In this document: positions 17,460 to 27,157 of the stretch, piece after piece
Position numbering within the stretch: position 1 is the stretch's first letter
How the letters are laid out: every line of letters begins with the position of its first letter
Made by a program: the position numbers and the translations under genes
The notes under the pieces: generated by a model
Told to the model about the DNA's origin: nothing
The model's database searches: none
The model's input: the letters and a program-made list of their open reading frames with translations, nothing else
NCBI GenBank assembly: GCA_965220955.1
Contig: CBDCRK010000037.1
Coordinates: 434,001-498,000 of the forward strand
DNA: 64,000 bases
Direction: 5' to 3'
From: CBDCRK01 sp965220955
GTDB lineage: Bacteria; Desulfobacterota; Binatia; Bin18; CBDCRK01

Positions 17460-18068
17460 ATGATCAAGTTATACGACTTTCCCCTGTCTCCAAGGGTGCG
17501 CAAGGCTAGGATCGTACTGGCAGAAAAGGGGCTTCAGTACGAGAAGGTCAATATTGACCTCACAAAAGGGGAACAGAAAAAGCCCGAGTACCTGGCAATT
17601 AACCCCTATGGCAAAGTGCCGGCATTACAGGACAATGGCACTACAGTATATGAATCCACTATTATTATGGAGTATTTGAATGACAAGTATTCTAACCCGT
17701 CCCTTCTGCCTTCTGACCCGGGTGCCCGTGCCCGTGCCCGTATTCTGATGCACTACGGGGACAACCCCTATGAGAGCGCGGTTGCCACTTTGGCGGGCGA
17801 GATACTGTTTAAACCCATGCAAGGCGGCACCCCCGATCAGGCGGTAGTGGCCAAAGCTAAGGAAGACCTGAACGCCTGCTTTGAGCGACTGGAGAAGGAA
17901 CTGGGGAACAATGATTACCTTGTCGGTTCTGCCTTCACCCTGGCAGACATTCCCTTTGTTTCTTGGAGTATGCTCTTCCCTAATCTGCAGGTCGAGGTAC
18001 CCAGTGCCAAGGTCAACGCCTGGCTCAACCGGCTTAAAGAGCGGCCCAGTGTCAAGGCTGCTGGTTAA
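17460..18068 (+). CDS. Glutathione S-transferase family protein
   Basis: A 202-residue GST. The thioredoxin-like N-terminal domain starts IKLYDFPLSPRVRKARIVLAEKG (Ser or Tyr near residue 9 is the likely thiol-stabilising residue), and has NPYGKVPALQDNGTTVYESTIIMEYL with the cis-Pro and the ES glutathione-binding pair. An all-helical C-terminal domain follows with GSAFTLADIPF. A strong AAGGAGGT ribosome binding site precedes it. Likely a detoxification or isomerase enzyme; substrate unknown. Confidence 0.88.
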   Translation: MIKLYDFPLSPRVRKARIVLAEKGLQYEKVNIDLTKGEQKKPEYLAINPYGKVPALQDNGTTVYESTIIMEYLNDKYSNPSLLPSDPGARARARILMHYGDNPYESAVATLAGEILFKPMQGGTPDQAVVAKAKEDLNACFERLEKELGNNDYLVGSAFTLADIPFVSWSMLFPNLQVEVPSAKVNAWLNRLKERPSVKAAG

Positions 18069-18235
18069 AGCAGTTTATCTTATTGCCTCCCCCGCAAGGA
18101 GGGAGGACTAAGAAGGGGGATATCAAATCGACAATCTAAGACGGTTCGAGCCTTGCCAATAGCGAGAGCATAACGGGAGATGGCCCTATTATTTATACCT
18201 ATCTCCCTATCCCGGCCTACCCCAAGGAGTGAATA

Positions 18236-18907
18236 GTGTTTAGCGGTATTGTCGAAGTTGTTGGGATAATAAAAGAAGTCCATCCTACTGCTGAGGGGGC
18301 AAGGCTTAACGTTGAGACAAGCCTCCCCCTTAACGAGGTAGCGTTGGGGGAGAGCATCTGTGTAAACGGGACTTGCCTCACCGTTACTGTCAAAGGAAAA
18401 AAAGAGCTGAGTTTTGATGTCTCAGCCGAATCGCTGAGACGAACCAACCTGGGTGACCTCAAAGGAGGAGACGAGGTCAATCTTGAGCGCTCGCTACACC
18501 TTTCTGACCGCCTCTCCGGTCACCTGGTCTTCGGCCATGTGGACGGCGTAGGGCAAATCAAGCATATCCACCCAGAGGGTGACTCCTTCCTTTATACGTT
18601 TACAATAACGCCCGAGATCGGGCGCTACCTGGTGGAGAAAGGCTCGGTAGCTGTTGACGGTATCAGCCTCACTGTCTTTGACTGTCAGCCCACCGAGTTT
18701 AGCGTTTCCATTATCCCTCATACCTACGAGGTTACTTCCCTCAATAAGAAGAAACCTGCTGACAAGGTCAACATCGAAAATGACATGTTAGGAAAATATA
18801 TTGAAAAGTTCGTTCAGGAGGAGGTGCGAAGCCACCTTGACTCCGCCCTCCAGGAAATCTCCCGCGAGCTGGCAGAAGTGAAGCGTCAGCTCAAAGAGAA
18901 AAAATAA
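18236..18907 (+). CDS. ribE: Riboflavin synthase alpha chain
   Basis: A 223-residue protein starting with GTG as MFSGIVEVVG, the hallmark of riboflavin synthase. It has the two lumazine-binding repeats: the first with CVNGTCLTV, the second from HLVFGHVDGVGQI with VAVDGISLTVFDC. It dismutates two 6,7-dimethyl-8-ribityllumazine into riboflavin and a pyrimidinedione. The last 35 residues (after the usual GKYIEKF) are an extra charged coiled-coil-like tail. No other rib genes and no FMN riboswitch were seen near. Riboflavin would serve the many flavoproteins in this window. Confidence 0.93.
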   Translation: MFSGIVEVVGIIKEVHPTAEGARLNVETSLPLNEVALGESICVNGTCLTVTVKGKKELSFDVSAESLRRTNLGDLKGGDEVNLERSLHLSDRLSGHLVFGHVDGVGQIKHIHPEGDSFLYTFTITPEIGRYLVEKGSVAVDGISLTVFDCQPTEFSVSIIPHTYEVTSLNKKKPADKVNIENDMLGKYIEKFVQEEVRSHLDSALQEISRELAEVKRQLKEKK

Positions 18908-18914
18908 TGCGGGG

Positions 18915-19853
18915 TCAGGACCACTGTTCTATCCTGACCAAGGCTTGGGCAATTTTTTGTTTCAAAGCCTCGGCCGACTCGGGCGTCCAGTCATAGAAGC
19001 CCCTACCTGTCTTCACTCCCAGCTGGCCCCGTTCGACCTTCTCTTTCAGCACCGGCGAGATCTCGGGCGAAGACGCCAGATGAGGCACAAGTCCTGAAGC
19101 CACATCGAGCAATAAATCCCAGCCCGCTATCTCAAAAATTTCAAAAACGCCAGCAACCGCCCAGCGCCGTCCAATACTGTTCCTTATGGCACTATCCACA
19201 TCCTGGGGACTGGCAACGCCATTCTCCACCAGCCACAGAGCTTCCCGCAGAAGCGCTCCCTGAAGACGATTGAGAACAAAACCTGGGACCTCTTTCTGTA
19301 CAACAATGGAGCGCTTTCCTATCTTGGTTAGAAGACCCGATAGGGTGGCAACGGTTTCATCCGAGGTCTCGCCACTACGGACAATCTCAACCAGCGGCAT
19401 TAAATAAGGCGGGTTAGCGTAGTGGGCCACAAGCACCTTGTCAGGCCGTTGGGTTCCTACTGCGAATTTACTGGGCATCAAGCTAGAGGTGTTGCTCGCC
19501 AGGATCGTACGTTCGGGGCACACCCTCTCAAGTTGTTGAAAGATCTGCTGCTTGAGCTTGAGATCTTCATACACGGACTCAATGACCACATCGGCGTCAG
19601 CAACGGCTTCTGCAAACACCGTACTGGTATGGACCCTGGTCGGGACTAACCCAGCTTGCTCACGAGTAACCACTCCCAGCCCGATGAGCCTTTCGAGGTT
19701 ACCTTGGATATTTTGCCGGGCTTTTTGTAAACTCTCTTCGGTACGAGAGTGTAGGTGGACTTCATAACCAGCCAGAGCAAATTCTTGGCCAATTCCATGC
19801 CCCATTAAACCTGCGCCAACAATGGCTATTCGTCTAATTTCGTCAACCTTCAT
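18915..19853 (-). CDS. 3-hydroxyacyl-CoA dehydrogenase NAD-binding family protein
   Basis: A 312-residue protein with NAD-binding domain GAGLMGHGIGQEFALAGYEVHLHSR near residue 13, ASNTSSLMPSKFA near 121, and the C-terminal helical domain with FVLNRLQGALLREALWLVENGVAS. It oxidises L-3-hydroxyacyl-CoA with NAD. Size matches the two-domain HBD type. It is convergent with ribE and lies alone; other CoA genes in the window may supply its substrate, but that is inference. Confidence 0.88.
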   Translation of the reverse strand: MKVDEIRRIAIVGAGLMGHGIGQEFALAGYEVHLHSRTEESLQKARQNIQGNLERLIGLGVVTREQAGLVPTRVHTSTVFAEAVADADVVIESVYEDLKLKQQIFQQLERVCPERTILASNTSSLMPSKFAVGTQRPDKVLVAHYANPPYLMPLVEIVRSGETSDETVATLSGLLTKIGKRSIVVQKEVPGFVLNRLQGALLREALWLVENGVASPQDVDSAIRNSIGRRWAVAGVFEIFEIAGWDLLLDVASGLVPHLASSPEISPVLKEKVERGQLGVKTGRGFYDWTPESAEALKQKIAQALVRIEQWS

Positions 19854-19938
19854 AAGATTCGCCTCCTATTAGTCCGCATCGGCAAGGCCCTTCTGGAACT
19901 TGTCACAGTTGTTAGACTCGGTTCACCGTCGGTTGGCA

Positions 19939-20373
19939 TTAACGTGTCGGTGTGCAAGCCAGTGGGTCTATCCGGGTAACAAAATCTAGGTGTTCAAAAT
20001 GCTTATCAGCACTAATCAACCGAGAAATGCCGTTATTTTGCATAGTCGCAGCGTGGATAGCATCTCGTGGCTTTAGTCCCACGGCCCGATGGGATTCAAA
20101 CAAATCAATTGCCAAGCGGAGGTCGGCTTCCGTCACCGGCAGAATGGTGAGGGGATACTGCAAAATGTCGCGACAAAGTTGCAAACCTTTATCAGCTAGT
20201 TTGATATGGCTATAGCGATAGAGCAACTCTTGAAGAATTTCGGTATTGATGGCGGCTACTAAAACACCCATTTCCACATCGGACAAAATGCGTACACAAG
20301 GGTCTTTGTAAGGGTGTGGTACACCCGCTGCATACATAAAGATATTGACATCCAGAAAGGTGATCTCCGCCAT
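19939..20373 (-). CDS. vapC: PIN-domain toxin (VapC-like)
   Basis: A 144-residue PIN nuclease. Acidic residues are at ITFLDVNIFMY (Asp8), the NTEILQELLYRY Glu near 45, LKPRDAIHAATM (Asp near 103) and ISADKHF (Asp near 121), so the four-acid active site is complete. VapC proteins cut tRNA or rRNA. Its start shares one base with the stop of the antitoxin gene (TAATG), the classic TA coupling. Confidence 0.85.
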   Translation of the reverse strand: MAEITFLDVNIFMYAAGVPHPYKDPCVRILSDVEMGVLVAAINTEILQELLYRYSHIKLADKGLQLCRDILQYPLTILPVTEADLRLAIDLFESHRAVGLKPRDAIHAATMQNNGISRLISADKHFEHLDFVTRIDPLACTPTR

Positions 20374-20612
20374 TACTCCAATCGCCCTGCTTCAATTTCC
20401 TGCTCCATTTGATCCCAGTCGGCTACTGGCAAGCCCAAGGCGGCAATACGTTCGGTGACTGGAGTAATAGAACGTTTGGGCTTTATCACAACCCCTGTCT
20501 CTGTCAACTCAATAATAACCTCTGCCTCAGGATGCAAATCCAAAGCATCGAGAATTTGTTTGGGTAGGGTAATACGTCCAGCCTGGTCAATGGTAATCGT
20601 TTGTGCGAACAT
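20373..20612 (-). CDS. vapB: AbrB/MazE-type antitoxin (VapB-like)
   Basis: A 79-residue protein. The start MFAQTITIDQAGRITLPKQIL lies directly behind GGAGGTAGAA; a four-residue-longer frame lacks this spacing. Residues 3-45 form the SpoVT-AbrB swapped-hairpin DNA-binding fold (AGRITLPKQILDALDL, VIIELTETGVVIKP). The C-terminal half would bind the PIN toxin. It probably represses its own operon. Confidence 0.85.
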   Translation of the reverse strand: MFAQTITIDQAGRITLPKQILDALDLHPEAEVIIELTETGVVIKPKRSITPVTERIAALGLPVADWDQMEQEIEAGRLE

Positions 20613-20779
20613 TTCTACCTCCAACCTCTAACACCATAGGCAGCGAACCGTAGCCACCATTTAGTTCCTTTCACTAGGAGGAAGTGGATGCGACTCTGCC
20701 GAAATCTTTTAATCTTTTCTTGATTATCTCTGTTGCCCGCGATAAGAACAAGACCACACATTGTGGGGAGGAATATATC

Positions 20780-22927
20780 ATGACAACAACTACAGACCCG
20801 ATTCAGGATGCCAGAGGCACAGGGCGGGCGTTGCTTACCGAGGTAGAAGCCAAGGCTATCTTGGCCGAGGCCGGAGTCCCTGTAGCCCGGACGCGGCTGG
20901 CCAAAACGCGAGAGGAAGCAGTGAGCTTAGCCCAGACCCTGGGCTTTCCAGTGGTGTTGAAAATTGTCTCACCGCACATTGTTCACAAGAGCGACATAGG
21001 GGGGGTGAAGCTAAACCTCGCCTCAGCCCAGGAGGTCGAAGCTGCCTTTGATGCGATCATAGCAGCAACCAGAAAAGCAGAACCCCAGGCTGCCATTGAC
21101 GGCGTTTCGGTTCAGCCCATGGCCAAGCCCGGGGTGGAAGTGATCATTGGAGCCACTACTGACCCACAGTTTGGACCAACACTTATGTTTGGCCTCGGTG
21201 GAGTCCATGTTGAGGTATTGAAAGATGTGGCCTTTCGCCTAGCGCCTCTTGCCCCTCGCGATGCCCAGGAAATGCTTCAAGAAATCAAGGGCCTCCCCCT
21301 TCTGCAAGGCCACAGAGGACAGGCTCCTGTAAGCCTCGACGCCCTGGGAAAGACCTTGATTCAGGTCTCTCTCCTACTAGAAACGCACCCCGACATCAAA
21401 GAGCTCGACCTTAACCCTATCTTTGCTTATGCTGACGGCTGCCTGGCGGTTGATGCCCGTATTGTCCTTAAGGAGCCGGGCTCTGATCTCCAATCTCCTG
21501 CCCGTATTCCTAATCTTCAGCAGGCCTTTACCCGTGCGTTTAATCCCCGCACCGTTGCCGTGGTCGGCGATAAGAAGGCCATGGGCTATATGTGGCTGCG
21601 CAGCCAGAGTACGTTTACGGGCAAGGTTTACTCTGTACAGATTGACGAACAGGAGATCCCCGGCATTGCCGCCTTGAGTGTGCCAAACTTCTCTAGCCTA
21701 GCCGAGATTCCCGACGAGATTGACTATGTGATTGGGGCCGTGCCCCGGCAGATTGTTCCTCGTATTGTGGCTGATGCGGTAACTAAAAAAGTGGGAGGGA
21801 TGATGTTTTTCACCTCAGGCTTCTCCGAGGTGGGAGATGAGCTAGGCATCAAGCTGGAAAAGGAGGCCACACAAATAGCCCGCCAGGGAGGTCTAGCCCT
21901 TATTGGTCCCAACTGCATGGGGATTTATAACCCTAAACTCGGCCTACGCAATTATACCGACCTCCCGGCCGGGGAAGAAGGAAGTGTAGGTTTCATTGGC
22001 CAGAGCGGGACCCATACCATCACCTTCAGCCTGACTGCTCCAACCCGTGGGGTGAAGATCAGCAAAGCGGTGAGCTTTGGTAATGCCGCAGTGCTGGAGG
22101 CAGCAGATTACTTAGAATACTTCGCCCAGGATGAGCAAACCAAGATCATTGGTATGTACCTTGAGGGGGTAAAACAGGGACGCCGTTTCTTTTCGCTCCT
22201 ACGCGAAATTACCCCCAAAAAGCCGGTGGTCATCTGGAAAGGAGGGAAAGAGGAAGGTGGACAGCGGGCAATCTCCTCGCACACCGGCTCCCTTGCCACC
22301 TCCCCCGCCATTTGGGAGGCCATGGTGCGCCAGGCCGGGGCAATCTCTGTAACCACGTTTGATGAGCTATTGGATGCCATCCAGCTCCTTCTCTTTGCCA
22401 AGCCAACTACTGACACAGAGGTAGGGCTTATTGCCATGACCGGCGGTCCCTCGGTTGTTATCACGGACGCATTTGAGAGTGCGGGGCTTAAGGTTCCCGC
22501 CCTAACAGAGGACTCCTATGCGGAGCTGGCCACTTTCTTTACCGTTGTTGGGGGAAGTTACCGTAATCCGCTGGATTCCGGTCACACCATTGGTATGGGG
22601 TTAGCTACAACCAACCTGGAACGCCTGTTTGATATTCTGGATCGCGATGCCAATATCTCGGCTATTGTTATGGACACCGGAGCCGGGCTCATGGCCGGTC
22701 GCTGGAGAGAGCGCCCAGAAAACCTAACCGCCCTGATCAATGCCTGCTCGACCTTTGCCCAACGCTCGGCCAAACCCTTTCTTACCATCCTCCAGCCCTT
22801 TGCTTTTGAGGCCAGCCTGGTTGAGGTCAGAGAAAAATTTCACCAGCACGGTATTGCCACTTTCCCCAACCACGAGCGAGCTGCTTGGGCGCTGCGTCGG
22901 GTCATTGATTATTGGAGAAAGAACTAG
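20780..22927 (+). CDS. ADP-forming acyl-CoA synthetase (acetate--CoA ligase family), fused subunits
   Basis: A 715-residue protein started at ATG 20780 behind GGGGAGGA. Domain order: ATP-grasp first (LTEVEAKAILAEAGVPVARTRLAKT, KIVSPHIVHKSDIGGVKLNL), then CoA-binding (from about residue 250), then the succinyl-CoA-ligase-like domain with GPNCMGIYNP, GQSGTHTITF and the phosphohistidine segment ISSHTGSLA. This swapped order is a known arrangement of NDP-forming acyl-CoA synthetases. It makes acyl-CoA from acid, CoA and ATP, or runs backwards to gain ATP. All key residues visible are intact. Confidence 0.9.
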   Translation: MTTTTDPIQDARGTGRALLTEVEAKAILAEAGVPVARTRLAKTREEAVSLAQTLGFPVVLKIVSPHIVHKSDIGGVKLNLASAQEVEAAFDAIIAATRKAEPQAAIDGVSVQPMAKPGVEVIIGATTDPQFGPTLMFGLGGVHVEVLKDVAFRLAPLAPRDAQEMLQEIKGLPLLQGHRGQAPVSLDALGKTLIQVSLLLETHPDIKELDLNPIFAYADGCLAVDARIVLKEPGSDLQSPARIPNLQQAFTRAFNPRTVAVVGDKKAMGYMWLRSQSTFTGKVYSVQIDEQEIPGIAALSVPNFSSLAEIPDEIDYVIGAVPRQIVPRIVADAVTKKVGGMMFFTSGFSEVGDELGIKLEKEATQIARQGGLALIGPNCMGIYNPKLGLRNYTDLPAGEEGSVGFIGQSGTHTITFSLTAPTRGVKISKAVSFGNAAVLEAADYLEYFAQDEQTKIIGMYLEGVKQGRRFFSLLREITPKKPVVIWKGGKEEGGQRAISSHTGSLATSPAIWEAMVRQAGAISVTTFDELLDAIQLLLFAKPTTDTEVGLIAMTGGPSVVITDAFESAGLKVPALTEDSYAELATFFTVVGGSYRNPLDSGHTIGMGLATTNLERLFDILDRDANISAIVMDTGAGLMAGRWRERPENLTALINACSTFAQRSAKPFLTILQPFAFEASLVEVREKFHQHGIATFPNHERAAWALRRVIDYWRKN

Positions 22928-23004
22928 GAATCTTGCCTGTCAACTATTGATGCGGGAACAACAGCCAGGAAAACAATTATAGCCCTGTAGCCATTAGGGT
23001 GTCA

Positions 23005-23607
23005 TTAGCTGTTCCTCTTCAGCTCTTCTTCTGCCAGCACAAGCCGGTCGTTGCCGAAGAACATCACGCCGTTGACAAATATTGTTGGGGAGCCAAATCC
23101 ACCCCGTTCCATACACTCATCCGTGTTGGCCCGAACTTGGTCTTTGTACTCCTGGCGGTTGATCTTGCTAAAGTACTCCTCCAGATCAATGCCGGTCTCG
23201 GCCACAATAGATTTAAGGACTTCATCCTTGCTAATGTCCTTGTCGTCCCGCCAGTAGGCCTCAAACACCCTGTAGCTGTACGGGGAGACAACACCATGCT
23301 CCAAGGCCACCAAGGTCCCCCGTAGGGATTTCACCGAGTTGACAGGAAAGATCGAAGGCCGAATGATCTTTAAACCATAGTAGCGGGCCCAATCCTGCAG
23401 GTCTTTGGCCGAGTACTTGGCCTTGGCCGGCACTCCATGCTCACGAAATTCGTACACCGAGGGGTTGACGGTGTTAAAGATCCCGCCTACCAGAATGGGT
23501 CTCCAAACCAGCTCAGCCCCATACTTCTGGCAGATTCCCTCGATTTTGGTGAACGCAAGATAGGTCCAGGGACTGGAGTAATCAAAGAAGAACTCAACCT
23601 TGGCCAT
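23005..23607 (-). CDS. DsbA-like/2-hydroxychromene-2-carboxylate isomerase family protein
   Basis: A 200-residue protein of the thioredoxin-fold GST-kappa group. The start MAKVEFFFDYSSPWTYLAFTK follows AGGAGGAAGG. The CxxC of DsbA is replaced by SSPWTY, which places it with HCCA isomerase and GST-kappa rather than with oxidoreductases; the closing segment GSPTIFVNGVMFFGNDRL is typical. It probably uses glutathione to isomerise or conjugate an aromatic or keto acid. It overlaps the end of the upstream hydrolase gene by 14 bases, so the two form an operon. Confidence 0.85.
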   Translation of the reverse strand: MAKVEFFFDYSSPWTYLAFTKIEGICQKYGAELVWRPILVGGIFNTVNPSVYEFREHGVPAKAKYSAKDLQDWARYYGLKIIRPSIFPVNSVKSLRGTLVALEHGVVSPYSYRVFEAYWRDDKDISKDEVLKSIVAETGIDLEEYFSKINRQEYKDQVRANTDECMERGGFGSPTIFVNGVMFFGNDRLVLAEEELKRNS

Positions 23608-24358
23608 GACCTTCCTCCTGTAAAAACTCGCGGACAAGCTGGTTAAACTCGGCAGCATAAAAGAGATGGATATTGTGGCGGCCCTCGGGAAATACGTGGA
23701 GGCGAGAGTTGGAGATACCCTGGTGATAGACATGAGGATGGAAGCCAGGAACAAGCGGGTCCTGTTCTCCGTGAAGAATCAGAGTAGGACAGCGAACCAG
23801 GTACAGGCGCTTGTGACAGACCTCTCCTCCAGCTTGGTAGATTGCTTTCATGCCATCGCACCAGCCAGCCCAGAGGTCTTGGAGACTGTCCCCGTAGAGC
23901 GATTCCATTCTCTCCCGCATACGTGAGGACCAGGAAGAGATGTCACGCGTTTTCTCATAGGCTTCGATGTCCTCCGAGGACAGATAGGCATTTCCACCCC
24001 AGATAATGAGTTTGCTTATCCGCTCAGGATAAGTAACTGCCATAAGAGCCGAGGCGGTGGCACCATCGCTCCAGCCCGCCACAACAAAAGACTGACAGCC
24101 AAGCGCAGCCATAAGAGTGGCCATATCTTCACAGTCACGCTGGATAAAGTCCAGAGGAAAATCTCGCTCTGGTGGTCGTGACTTACCGTAGCCCCGTGGA
24201 TCAGGGGCAATCACACGAAAGTGCTGCGATAATTCCTCCAGTTGCGGGGCAAAGTCGGTTGCTCCTGTCCCCAACGCTCCGGGAAGACAAAGAAGCGGGC
24301 TACCCTGCCCTCGCTCCTCGTAATACAGACGAACTCCCCTTACTTCCAGATAAGGCAT
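23594..24358 (-). CDS. Alpha/beta hydrolase
   Basis: A 254-residue alpha/beta hydrolase with start MPYLEVRGVRLYYEERG behind GGAGGGAG. Catalytic triad: Ser in VAGWSDGATAS near residue 98, Asp in HGEQDPLVPG near 205, His in EGRHNIHLFY near 232. The family covers esterases, C-C hydrolases and similar enzymes. Coupled to the downstream isomerase-like gene, which suggests a small catabolic unit. Confidence 0.85.
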   Translation of the reverse strand: MPYLEVRGVRLYYEERGQGSPLLCLPGALGTGATDFAPQLEELSQHFRVIAPDPRGYGKSRPPERDFPLDFIQRDCEDMATLMAALGCQSFVVAGWSDGATASALMAVTYPERISKLIIWGGNAYLSSEDIEAYEKTRDISSWSSRMRERMESLYGDSLQDLWAGWCDGMKAIYQAGGEVCHKRLYLVRCPTLILHGEQDPLVPGFHPHVYHQGISNSRLHVFPEGRHNIHLFYAAEFNQLVREFLQEEGHGQG

Positions 24359-24498
24359 GCTCCCTCCATAAGAGCGTCTCAAGTGTTCTCATCGATACCA
24401 CGATTCATTCTAGGAGGAAAGTCTCCACCAGTCCTTGCCCGAAAAGCCAATCTCTGCCAAAACAGAACGGAGAGAGGAAACCAACGCAGGAAAAAGGT

Positions 24499-25098
24499 AT
24501 GAAATCTATTGGTCTCACCGGCGGCATTGGTTCAGGAAAGAGTCTGGTCTCGCAAATCCTGGCAGAGCTTGGAGCATTTGTCATTGATGCGGATAAGGTC
24601 GGGCATGAAATTTATCTGCCCGGTAGAGCGGCCTGGCATCAAATGGTAGAGACCTTTGGCCGTGATATCCTTGCCTCTGACCAGACCATCGACCGCAAGA
24701 AGCTTGGCGCTATTGTCTTTTCCAGTGATGAAGCACGCAAGACGCTAAACAGCATTGTCCACCCGCTGATGTATCAAGACATTGACCGGCGGATCAAAGA
24801 AAAGCAGCAGGAGGGGTTTAGCCAGCCTATTGTGCTAGAGGCGGCGATTCTTATAGAGGCCAACTGGGTTCCTCTAGTCGATCTGGTGTGGGCGATCGTA
24901 ACCCATAAGCAGGCGGTGGTCGAGCGAGTGGCACAACAGCGTGGGCTTGCGGCCAAAGACATTGAATCCCGCATCGCCAGCCAGCTTCCCGATACCGAGC
25001 GCATCAAGCAGGCTAGCCTAGTGATTGAAAACAATGGCTCGGTTGAAGAGCTGAAAATAAAAATCACAGACGCCTGGAAGCAACTATCACCCCCATAA
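24499..25098 (+). CDS. coaE: Dephospho-CoA kinase
   Basis: A 199-residue kinase started at MKSIGLTGGIGSGKSLVSQILAELGA, with the P-loop GGIGSGKS at 8-15; the frame is open far upstream but that part runs antisense over the hydrolase start. Other marks: DADKVGHEIY, IVHPLMYQDI, EAAILIEANW. It phosphorylates the 3' hydroxyl of dephospho-CoA, the last step of CoA synthesis. A supply of CoA fits the many CoA enzymes around. Likely cotranscribed with the HAD gene that follows after 66 bases. Confidence 0.92.
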   Translation: MKSIGLTGGIGSGKSLVSQILAELGAFVIDADKVGHEIYLPGRAAWHQMVETFGRDILASDQTIDRKKLGAIVFSSDEARKTLNSIVHPLMYQDIDRRIKEKQQEGFSQPIVLEAAILIEANWVPLVDLVWAIVTHKQAVVERVAQQRGLAAKDIESRIASQLPDTERIKQASLVIENNGSVEELKIKITDAWKQLSPP

Positions 25099-25164
25099 GG
25101 AATTTTTAGGATTAAGAGGGGGAATGAACTGTACCCGAAGCGTGCTTAAAGGGCAGGAAGCCTG

Positions 25165-25854
25165 ATGTCTGAACGTTCGTCTCAAGAAAATACTAAGCTT
25201 CATGTCAAAGGCGTTATTTTTGATATGGACGGCACCCTGGCCGACTCGGTTGGATTTTTCTACGAGATCTCCTGCGAAGTTATGGAGATTGCCGGGCTTC
25301 CCCCTGTTCCGCAGGAGCAAGTCTATGAGCTTATGCGGGTAGGAGACACTGCCCCTCTGGAAAAGCTTTTTCCGCCGAACTATCCTGACGCCGCCGAAAC
25401 TCTACGCCGCATTGTGGACGACCACATGGCCGAGTGGCTTGATCGCTATCACCACGAAACCGAAGCGATCCCCGGTAGCCTGGATCTTCTTCACCACCTC
25501 CACCAACGAGGCGTGCTCTTGGGCATTGCTACTTCTTCTGGCCGGGAGCTTCCTTTTCTTGACCGCTGGGGGGTGCGACACCTCTTTGGTGGCATTGTGG
25601 GTCGGGAGGACGTAGAGATACGCAAACCCCATCCTGAACCCATCCACAAGTGTCTGAAACATTTACAACTGGAGCCACAAGAAGCTCTTTATGTTGGCGA
25701 CTCCCCTATTGATATCCGAGCAGGTAAAGCCGCGGGGACTTACACTACCGGAGTGTTAACTGGCACCAGCACCTATGAGGTGATGCGCACCCTGGAGCCC
25801 GACCATATCCTACACACTGTGGCTGAGCTGCTGTGCATCCTGGATATGAAATGA
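25165..25854 (+). CDS. HAD family hydrolase (phosphoglycolate phosphatase-like)
   Basis: A 229-residue HAD phosphatase: motif I FDMDGTLADS near residue 20, motif II ATSSGRE near 116, Lys of motif III in RKPHPEP near 155, motif IV VGDSPIDIRAGKAAG near 177. A helical cap sits between motifs I and II, as in Gph. It may remove phosphate from 2-phosphoglycolate or a similar metabolite. It ends 12 bases before the next start. Confidence 0.85.
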   Translation: MSERSSQENTKLHVKGVIFDMDGTLADSVGFFYEISCEVMEIAGLPPVPQEQVYELMRVGDTAPLEKLFPPNYPDAAETLRRIVDDHMAEWLDRYHHETEAIPGSLDLLHHLHQRGVLLGIATSSGRELPFLDRWGVRHLFGGIVGREDVEIRKPHPEPIHKCLKHLQLEPQEALYVGDSPIDIRAGKAAGTYTTGVLTGTSTYEVMRTLEPDHILHTVAELLCILDMK

Positions 25855-25865
25855 AGGAGACCCCT

Positions 25866-27017
25866 ATGCCTTACGATCTCTTGTTAAAGGGTGGTGAGGT
25901 TATTGACCCAGGCTGGCCGTTTCACCAGAAAGCCGATGTTGCCATTAGCAAAGGCACGATTGCTACGGTTGCACCTGATATTCCTGCCACCGAAGCTATG
26001 AAGGTGCTGGATGTGAGTGGTAAGATTGTCTGTCCTGGGTTGATCGATATTCACGCTCATGTCTTTGTTAATGCGCATGATATGGGACCAGAGACTGATA
26101 AGCGCTGCGCGGCCAGCGGGGTTACCACTATTATTGATGCGGGTAGCTCTGGCTCAGCTACTTTTTCCGGGCTGCGGCAGTATGTGGCCGAGCGCAGCCA
26201 GGTGCGGCTGCGTTGCTTTGTGCACCTTTCGGCATTGGGACTCATTCACCTCCAGGTTGGCGAACTCATGAACCTGGCTTATGCCGACCCCGAGGGCTGC
26301 GCCCGGACAATCTGTGAGAACCGCGACCTGGCCATTGGCGTTAAGCTACGCTTCAGCAACAATGTAGTGCCAGACAATGCTGGGACTGAACCTCTACGCC
26401 TGGCCCGCCAGGCCGCAGACATGGCCGATGTACCCATTATGGTCCATATTACCGACGCACTCCTGCCGGTGCCACAGATTCTCTCGTTTCTTAAGCCCGG
26501 AGACATTGTTACCCACTGCCTACACCGCTACCAGTACAGCATTATGGGGCCGGAGAAAAAAGCCATACTCAAGGAAGTCTGGGATGCGCAGAAATCGGGA
26601 ATCATATTCGACTGCGCTCACGGTCGCATGCACTTTACCTTTCCCTTCACCCGGCAGGTACTGGCCGAGGGATTCCTGCCCGACACCATTGCCACCGATT
26701 TAACGCTTCCCAGTGCCACCCGTGGGCCGGTGTTTGACCTGCCAACCACTATGTCAAAGTTCCTAAATTTGGGTGTAAGTCTGGACGAAGTCATTCACCG
26801 GGTTACCACCAAGCCGGCGCAGGTCATTGGTGAAGAAGGTCGTCTGGGCACGCTCAAGCCTGGTGCGGTAGCCGACGTGGTGGTGTTTAGCCTGGAGCGC
26901 GGGCAGTTTGATTTTGTTGACACCGATCAAAACCACATGACTGGCGAGCAGAAGCTGATAACCCAGCTCACCCTCAAAGACGGGCGGACCTGGTACCGAG
27001 CGCCAAAGAATCAGTAG
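25866..27017 (+). CDS. Amidohydrolase/deacetylase family metallohydrolase (dihydroorotase-like)
   Basis: A 383-residue protein started at MPYDLLLKGGEVIDPG behind AAGGAGA. Metal site: DIHAHVF near residue 60, the Lys of AIGVKLRFSNN near 165 (possible carboxylated Lys), VTHCLHRY near 222, CAHGRMHF and the final Asp in TIATDLTLPS near 285. It belongs to the cyclic-imidase/dihydroorotase relatives and should open a ring amide or deacetylate an amino acid. It follows the HAD gene closely, so they may share a transcript. Confidence 0.85.
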   Translation: MPYDLLLKGGEVIDPGWPFHQKADVAISKGTIATVAPDIPATEAMKVLDVSGKIVCPGLIDIHAHVFVNAHDMGPETDKRCAASGVTTIIDAGSSGSATFSGLRQYVAERSQVRLRCFVHLSALGLIHLQVGELMNLAYADPEGCARTICENRDLAIGVKLRFSNNVVPDNAGTEPLRLARQAADMADVPIMVHITDALLPVPQILSFLKPGDIVTHCLHRYQYSIMGPEKKAILKEVWDAQKSGIIFDCAHGRMHFTFPFTRQVLAEGFLPDTIATDLTLPSATRGPVFDLPTTMSKFLNLGVSLDEVIHRVTTKPAQVIGEEGRLGTLKPGAVADVVVFSLERGQFDFVDTDQNHMTGEQKLITQLTLKDGRTWYRAPKNQ

Positions 27018-27157
27018 GCGAAAAAGCTAGTCATAAGCTGTTTCATATCCTCAATAAGGTTCTTGAGGAAGTTTTAAAGAATCCTTGCTGGTATCCTGAA
27101 GACAGAGTAGAGGAGGCTCAGTCTCCTTTTCTGGAGTTACTGTACAAGGAAGGCACA

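Noticed and set aside
18069..18235. FMN riboswitch before riboflavin synthase
   Set aside because: The conserved GGGGCAGGGTG-type blocks and a matching fold are absent in the leader.
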